This document shows, piece after piece, positions 59,118-64,000 of a DNA stretch of 64,000 nucleotides. The number at the start of each line of letters is the position of its first letter. Within the stretch, counting starts at the first letter, position 1. Both the position numbers and the translations under genes were made by a program. The notes under the pieces were generated by a model. It saw only the letters and a program-made list of their open reading frames with translations. It was not told where the DNA came from and did not search any database. This stretch comes from Epiperipatus broadwayi (taxonomy: Eukaryota; Onychophora; Udeonychophora; Euonychophora; Peripatidae): positions 62,001 to 126,000 of the forward strand of contig JAQFVV010006342.1 in assembly GCA_028023455.1 (NCBI GenBank), in the 5' to 3' direction.

Positions 59118-61353
59118 TGTACCGAGACAAAGTCGGTACAGGTATATACGCACACACACGAGCAATGTAAACACTCTATATTTTTGTCTCTTCTTTCACT
59201 TTCAACTTATGATAAAAAATAAATGTAGTTTTCTTTCAATGCGTTATAAAATACACTGTAAAATAAAATGTTAATATTTCTGATTAAATAGTTAAGGCTT
59301 TCATATAATCTATTATAATAATATTCTTTAAAAAAAAAAAAATAATAAAATATAAAGTACTATTAATATGCCATTTTAAATCTCAATAAGTGATTTCTAC
59401 TTGTATATGCCGCGGGGGTAATTAAAGGGGTTTGTTTTAGATTATAACTGTAGTGAAAGTTAAAAGCTTATAGAAGTGATTTTGAGACAGATTAAATGCT
59501 CGACTTTTAAACTAATGTAAGTTAAATTGTTCTCTTAAAACACGCACACATGTATGCATAAAAGGTGTGAATAAGTATGAATTTTTTCTAACTGAGATTG
59601 TAATATGAGATTGCATAAACCTAAGATTGCCTCAAGCATATGGATTGAGTGGACATTACATAGGACACGGACCCCAACGACAACTCAAAGAACATTGAAC
59701 TCTGGGTGGAGATTCGATCCTCAGATAATAACCAACCCATATAAATATGAATCTAAATCTAAAGAAAGAGTCTTTTTACACTTTTTCTTTTTACACTTTT
59801 TCTGCTTATAGTTTTTTTAAATTCCTCCGGAAGCTACAACTAGAACTTTTCTTATTTTGCTATCCGGTTTATCCAATATGATCACTGTGAAATTAACATT
59901 TAGAGCGTCGATCGTCATGATGGGCTAGAAAACCCTTCAGTGATTGACCGCGCTCTGCCGCTAGAACATCTCCACAGCTATGAATGATCAACAACAATAC
60001 CGTCCGAACATAGTGCTCCAATCAGTCTAAGGACGTTGTTCCGTTTAAAATACAAGAATCGTCCAAACATACTACGCTGAACTTATGTGAAATGAATAAC
60101 CATGTATTATGGAAACCTCATCTATCAGGTTCGAACCCTCACCAAATTAGAAGCAGCAGAAGACTAAGCAAAATCCTAGGTAAACATTTTTTTTTATAAT
60201 GCTTCCATTCATTCTTTAAGTAAACTTAAAGGCAATCTCATAATTAATTAAATTGACTTTGTAAATCAAATATAAAATGATCGTAATCTCTCATATATTA
60301 AATCTTATTATTTTAATCTCAACTTTCGTAAATAAAAATATCAGATGCTACATAGCCCATCATATTTAAATCTTAGGACTTTTCCAGTTATGAACTTTGA
60401 TCCTAATTATTATTTTCTTTTGCAGATAAACTATAAACACACCTACTTTCAAAATGTAATAAGAGGAAATATATTTTATCAGCCATGTTTATTATGCATA
60501 ATATGTTCTTTTTGTGCAGTGAGAATGGCGTATGTGTGCAAATAAAGTTATTAATCAATGTTTCATTTTTATAATCAATAAATTTTTTTTATTTATTTAA
60601 ACTAGTGAGCATTCCTCAAATCATTTTCTATAATTAAATATATTTTTTTGAAGTTATTATTATTGTTAGCATTTATTCTACAATTAATTATTTTACTTTA
60701 AATTTGTCTTCTTCTTTTTGTTTTTTTGTTTATCTCTTTTAAATTTCATTATAAACATCGTGCCATAAGTCACGATGTTTACTTATTATGTAGTTAACAT
60801 AGGTTTAAGAGTTGGGAGGGCCTATTATTAATAAATATAAGTAAATGTCAATAGAGCTAGTATAAATAATTCTATTGGATTGTATGATAAAGGGGGGGGA
60901 TAATGTTATAAGCATCTAGTTGTTTATTCTAATGATGCCTCAACCAACATTCGTATTAGTTATAAATAACCAATGATCCCGTCCAATGTTGGACCGATCT
61001 GTTATTCAACCGTCTTCTTATCCATTGGTTAATATTGTGTCATTTGCCAGAATAAGAGTCTTGAAGGCAATCACAGGACCCTGAGTGACCCCTATTGGTC
61101 CATGCTGGGAGTTTGAGCTATGGGCAGGGATTAGACTTCAAAATCGTTTTGATATGACGTAAGGTGATGCGAGAAATTAAATTATGAATCAAATCATTGT
61201 ATCTGGCGCCCTCTTGTGTTGATAATGAACAACTATTGATATAAGAAAATAAATAAATCTTTACGCTGTATCATGTTTCTTTTGGAGCTCACAATCCTTT
61301 CTAGGAACGGTTTAATAGGGAGCCAGTGCAAAGGGGAAATAAGGGTCGGTAGA
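59118..61353. mobile_element. Solo LTR (2236 bp) inside an R1 repeat
   Basis: The segment starts tgtaccga and ends tcggtaga, so its terminal octamers are inverted repeats apart from one base. Both sides are (AT)n, and the flanking DNA joins into one R1 copy. It includes CG-rich patches (59890-60120, 60960-61130), CCAAT-like sequences (about 60970-61030) and an aataaataaa polyadenylation-like signal (61247-61256). This suggests plus-strand transcription, with U3/R towards the right end. It contains no coding sequence that I recognise; the 68- and 66-codon frames at 59605 and 60345 have no domains. The length matches the other long LTRs of the window. Confidence 0.7.
60753..60780. other. Perfect 10-bp-arm hairpin in the solo LTR
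   Basis: aaacatcgtg and cacgatgttt enclose an 8-base loop. Its role is unknown. Confidence 0.7.
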
Positions 61354-61545
61354 ATATATATATATATATATATATATGGGAAATGATGATCTGGGCCAAC
61401 TGATGAGTGCTGGTTCAACATGAAATATGAATACTAGAGATCATTTAACTTTTTCACATTATGTGGTCATGGGTATTGGTTATATAAGATGAAGTTGATA
61501 GATATAGGGAGCTTGAAAGTTTGAGCTCAAATCCCTACTATATGT
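61354..61545 (+). repeat. R1 repeat, right half, after the solo LTR
   Basis: After (AT)n it reads 'gatgatctgggccaactgat', 'gagtgctggttcaacatgaa' and 'gtggtcatgggtattggtta'. It ends with the tRNA-like block 'gagctcaaatccct'. It continues the half at 58918-59117. Confidence 0.82.
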
Positions 61546-62190
61546 ATATATAAATTTAAGAATAAATTAAGATTTTTATAAATCTAGTAAGATGATATTG
61601 ATTAATTGTTAAGTAAATCTTTGTTTTCCACAATTACTCTCTATTATTTATATGTGAATTATTTCCTTATCTCCATAAATAAATTTCACAATTGTAGTCC
61701 AAATTAACTTTATCCAATGACATTTTGGTTCTCATAAATTGATGTCTTTAAAGTTTTATATGCAATTTTTAATTTTATATTGCTAATCAAGAGAAAGAAA
61801 AATAATGAATATTAACAATAATTTTAAAATTGATAAATAACTTTGCATTCTTAAGTTTGAAAGATGTAAAGATTTAAAATGTAGCATCACACTTGGCAAA
61901 TTAATTTCTTACTTTTTGAATTTAATCTTAAAATACTTAAAATAGATACATTTTTAAAAAAAAATTTCCATCCTTATTTAAATTAAAATAAATCCAAATA
62001 TACCTGCATACTTTGGATATGAAAAAATGGTGGGAAAAAGAAACCATTAAACATTAATAACATTGAAATATATTTAAAGTACAACTCAGATTTTATAATT
62101 TGAAACATTTCACATTTAATACTTTTGGGAAATATGTAAACCACACACAAAAATAATTTTGATATTACAAAAAATTTAGATACAAAGACA
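61546..62190. other. AT-rich sequence, no gene seen
   Basis: No gene or shared repeat is supported. Confidence 0.5.
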
Positions 62191-62199
62191 CATTTTTTA

Positions 62200-62660
62200 A
62201 TGTGATATGTTAGACTACTTCCATTATCTATGAGTGAATGTTGAATGTATAGAAAATTTTAAACTTTATTTAAACTTTCTAAATACAAACAACTTGTTAG
62301 TAATAACACACAAATAGACAATACAGGTTAGTAATTACACAACATTTCGAGTAGTCTTATTCTTCACTCTTCTTCAGGTGTTGCTGGCCTATATGCGCAG
62401 TGACAATATTCACTTAGAAGCTGAACTCACACCTTTAGATTCTTGAATAGCGAATTTAAGACAAACATTCTACCAACTGAGCTATTCTGTCAAAGGCAAC
62501 ATATAGTAGAAATTTGATATATTTATATATGAGAGTTGGTTCAAATCCTCCTGAGTTCTTTAATTTTTTTTTATACATTAAACATTCACTCATAGATAAT
62601 AAAAATAGTCCAACATATCACATCTAATAACATACCATCATTACAAACTTTCAGACAAAT
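62200..62660 (-). mobile_element. SINE-like, TIR-flanked Penelope-associated element
   Basis: The ends 62200-62256 and about 62568-62626 are inverted repeats of ~57 bases (tgtgatatgttagactactt against tagtccaacatatcaca). Inside, the minus strand has a tRNA-like head: tagctcagttggt (62472-62484) is a near-perfect A box, and gtgagttcagcttc (62417-62430) is a B-box-like motif. A ctgaaga...gaaa core follows (62345-62377). The right end extends to a 'taccatcattacaaactttc' block that is also found, inverted, at 57.02 and 45.38 kb. No protein is encoded; the retrotransposition machinery was probably that of a Penelope-like element. Confidence 0.68.
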
Positions 62661-62664
62661 GCAT

Positions 62665-63428
62665 TTTCTAATGAGTTTATTTATAATCACTTATTGGTAT
62701 TTGCTGCAATTTAAAGGGTAGACTTTAATATTTATAGCTGATTTAATAAAGCAATTATTTTTTAATTTAAAACAATTGAAACATTACCTGGGAAAAAGAA
62801 GTTTTTTAGATAGGGTAGTGTTTGTTTTGATATGAAAAGAACATTACTTAACTTTTTAAACACTTTTATTTAAGTCAGAATCTCCATTTTTTTATTGAAG
62901 TTAGAATAAAATTTTAAAATTGAAATTGAATACATTTATATTCAATATAATTTGTTTTAAATTTTGTATATTTGATATAAATCGCAAGCAGTGCAATATG
63001 TTACTAAAATATTTTGAATAGGTTGCCTAATTTCTTAAATACAGAGCAGTGGGCAGATGAAATTTCAAATATTTTGATACCAAATTTAAAATATGTTCAT
63101 ATCACTTCAATAAGTTTTCAGTAATGAATGTGAGAGGGAGATATATATATTGTTTTTAAAAAAAACTTTACAATTATTTTAATGATCTTTTAAAATTGAA
63201 ATAAATAAATCTTGATTATAAAAGATTTTTTTAAAAAGTATAAGATTTTATTTTGTCTTTAAAAATTGATTATTTAAAAAAATGCTTAACAAAACTATAA
63301 TGTAAGTAACTTATTAAATACTTATGACTTTATTAAGACTGAAATAAAAACAAATCTTTGATTATAATCTTAATATTTAAAACTAAAAAATAATAGATAA
63401 AAAAATATTTTATAATGAATGCTTTTAT
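62665..63428. other. AT-rich sequence, no gene seen
   Basis: There is no feature I can support. Confidence 0.5.
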
Positions 63429-63429
63429 T

Positions 63430-63650
63430 TACTTTGCACCAAAAAAATATAATAATTGTTTCTTCAATCACAATTGGGGGTTTTATATTTAACTTAAGTA
63501 TAACTGTGGGGGATCCAGAAATTAATTAAGTCATTCCTTATTAACTTAATTAATTTCTGGACCCTTCCCCCCATACTTTTATTTCAAGTTAAATATAAAA
63601 ACTCCAATTCTGGTTGAAAAAACAATTACTATTTTTTTTAGTACAAAGTA
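63430..63650. mobile_element. Palindromic MITE-like element, ~220 bp
   Basis: Two arms of about 100 bases, centred near 63533, pair with scattered mismatches (ccagaaattaattaag against cttaattaatttctgg; tttatatttaactt against aagttaaatataaa). There is no coding sequence. Confidence 0.8.
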
Positions 63651-64000
63651 TTTTTTTATATCTATTATTTAACAATAAATGTCCTTTTTTTATGGCAATA
63701 ATAAAAAAATTTAAGAAATTTGTTAATAATAGAATCATATACAATATTTTTTAAAAATTTTAATGTTGTTTTATATATATATTTCATTTATTTATAATCA
63801 AAAGTTATAAAAAAGTAATTTCTAGAATATTATTTAATAATACAATGTATACATACATACATACATACACAATAATAGTATTTGTATCCGTTTAAATTTT
63901 TATAAAAATATTCAGAGGAGAAAATATTACACCAGGATATGATTTTTCAATAATAAATGCAATAAAACAATAGTTTGGGAAACTATACATAAAAACATAA
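63651..64000. other. AT-rich sequence with a short (ATAC)n
   Basis: A tacatacatacatacatac tract lies at about 63848-63867. Nothing else is recognisable before the window ends. Confidence 0.55.

Overview
Organism: this is a eukaryotic, very AT-rich, repeat-dominated stretch of animal DNA. I find no host protein-coding gene, no rRNA gene and no intact tRNA gene. A cephalopod-like mollusc is my best guess. The reasons are RTE-like LINE 3' ends finishing in a (gat)n tail, a Penelope-like element, Gypsy elements, dense (AT)n and (GATA)n tracts, and tRNA-like SINE heads. This is inference from repeat style, not from a diagnostic gene.

Layout. 0.7-2 kb: a tRNA-like repeat (called R1 here) and a foldback element. 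2.9-9.8 kb: a strongly decayed Ty3/Gypsy element on the minus strand (gag, RT, RNase H, integrase remnants), split by a plus-strand L1/Tx1-like LINE at 3.87-5.79 kb. 10-13.3 kb: foldback and R1 repeats. 13.27-15.05 kb: a candidate solo LTR. 15.46-22.67 kb: an LTR element with two ~2.3 kb LTRs and a 2.56 kb interior that holds only a broken gag (minus strand). 25.9-27.2 kb: a degenerate tandem array. 27.61-29.12 kb: a non-autonomous hAT element with an 8-bp target duplication (7 of 8 bases match). 31.20-36.13 kb: two ~2.2 kb LTR-like direct repeats around a 506-bp interior. 36.3 and 42.1-42.5 kb: RTE-like LINE 3' ends. 38.37-41.21 kb: a hAT element with a dead ZBED/FAM200-type transposase. 45.4-45.9, 57.0-57.7 and 62.2-62.6 kb: a Penelope-associated tail, once next to a GIY-YIG fragment. 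48.9-51.2 and 58.5-61.5 kb: R1 clusters. 51.9-52.46 kb: a GATA microsatellite. 59.12-61.35 kb: a solo LTR lying inside an R1 copy.

How the parts relate. Most of the window records mobile elements inserting into each other. The central theme is a group of LTR elements with unusually long LTRs (about 1.8-2.3 kb). They begin TGTAAC, TATAAC or TGTACC and mostly lie in (TA)n tracts, including the (AT)n tract inside R1. The gag-only element has no pol and would need enzymes from elsewhere. The decayed Gypsy at 2.9-9.8 kb has a recognisably similar gag plus pol and shows what such a helper lineage could look like. Differences between paired LTRs are rich in CG versus TG/CA changes, which suggests cytosine methylation and deamination.
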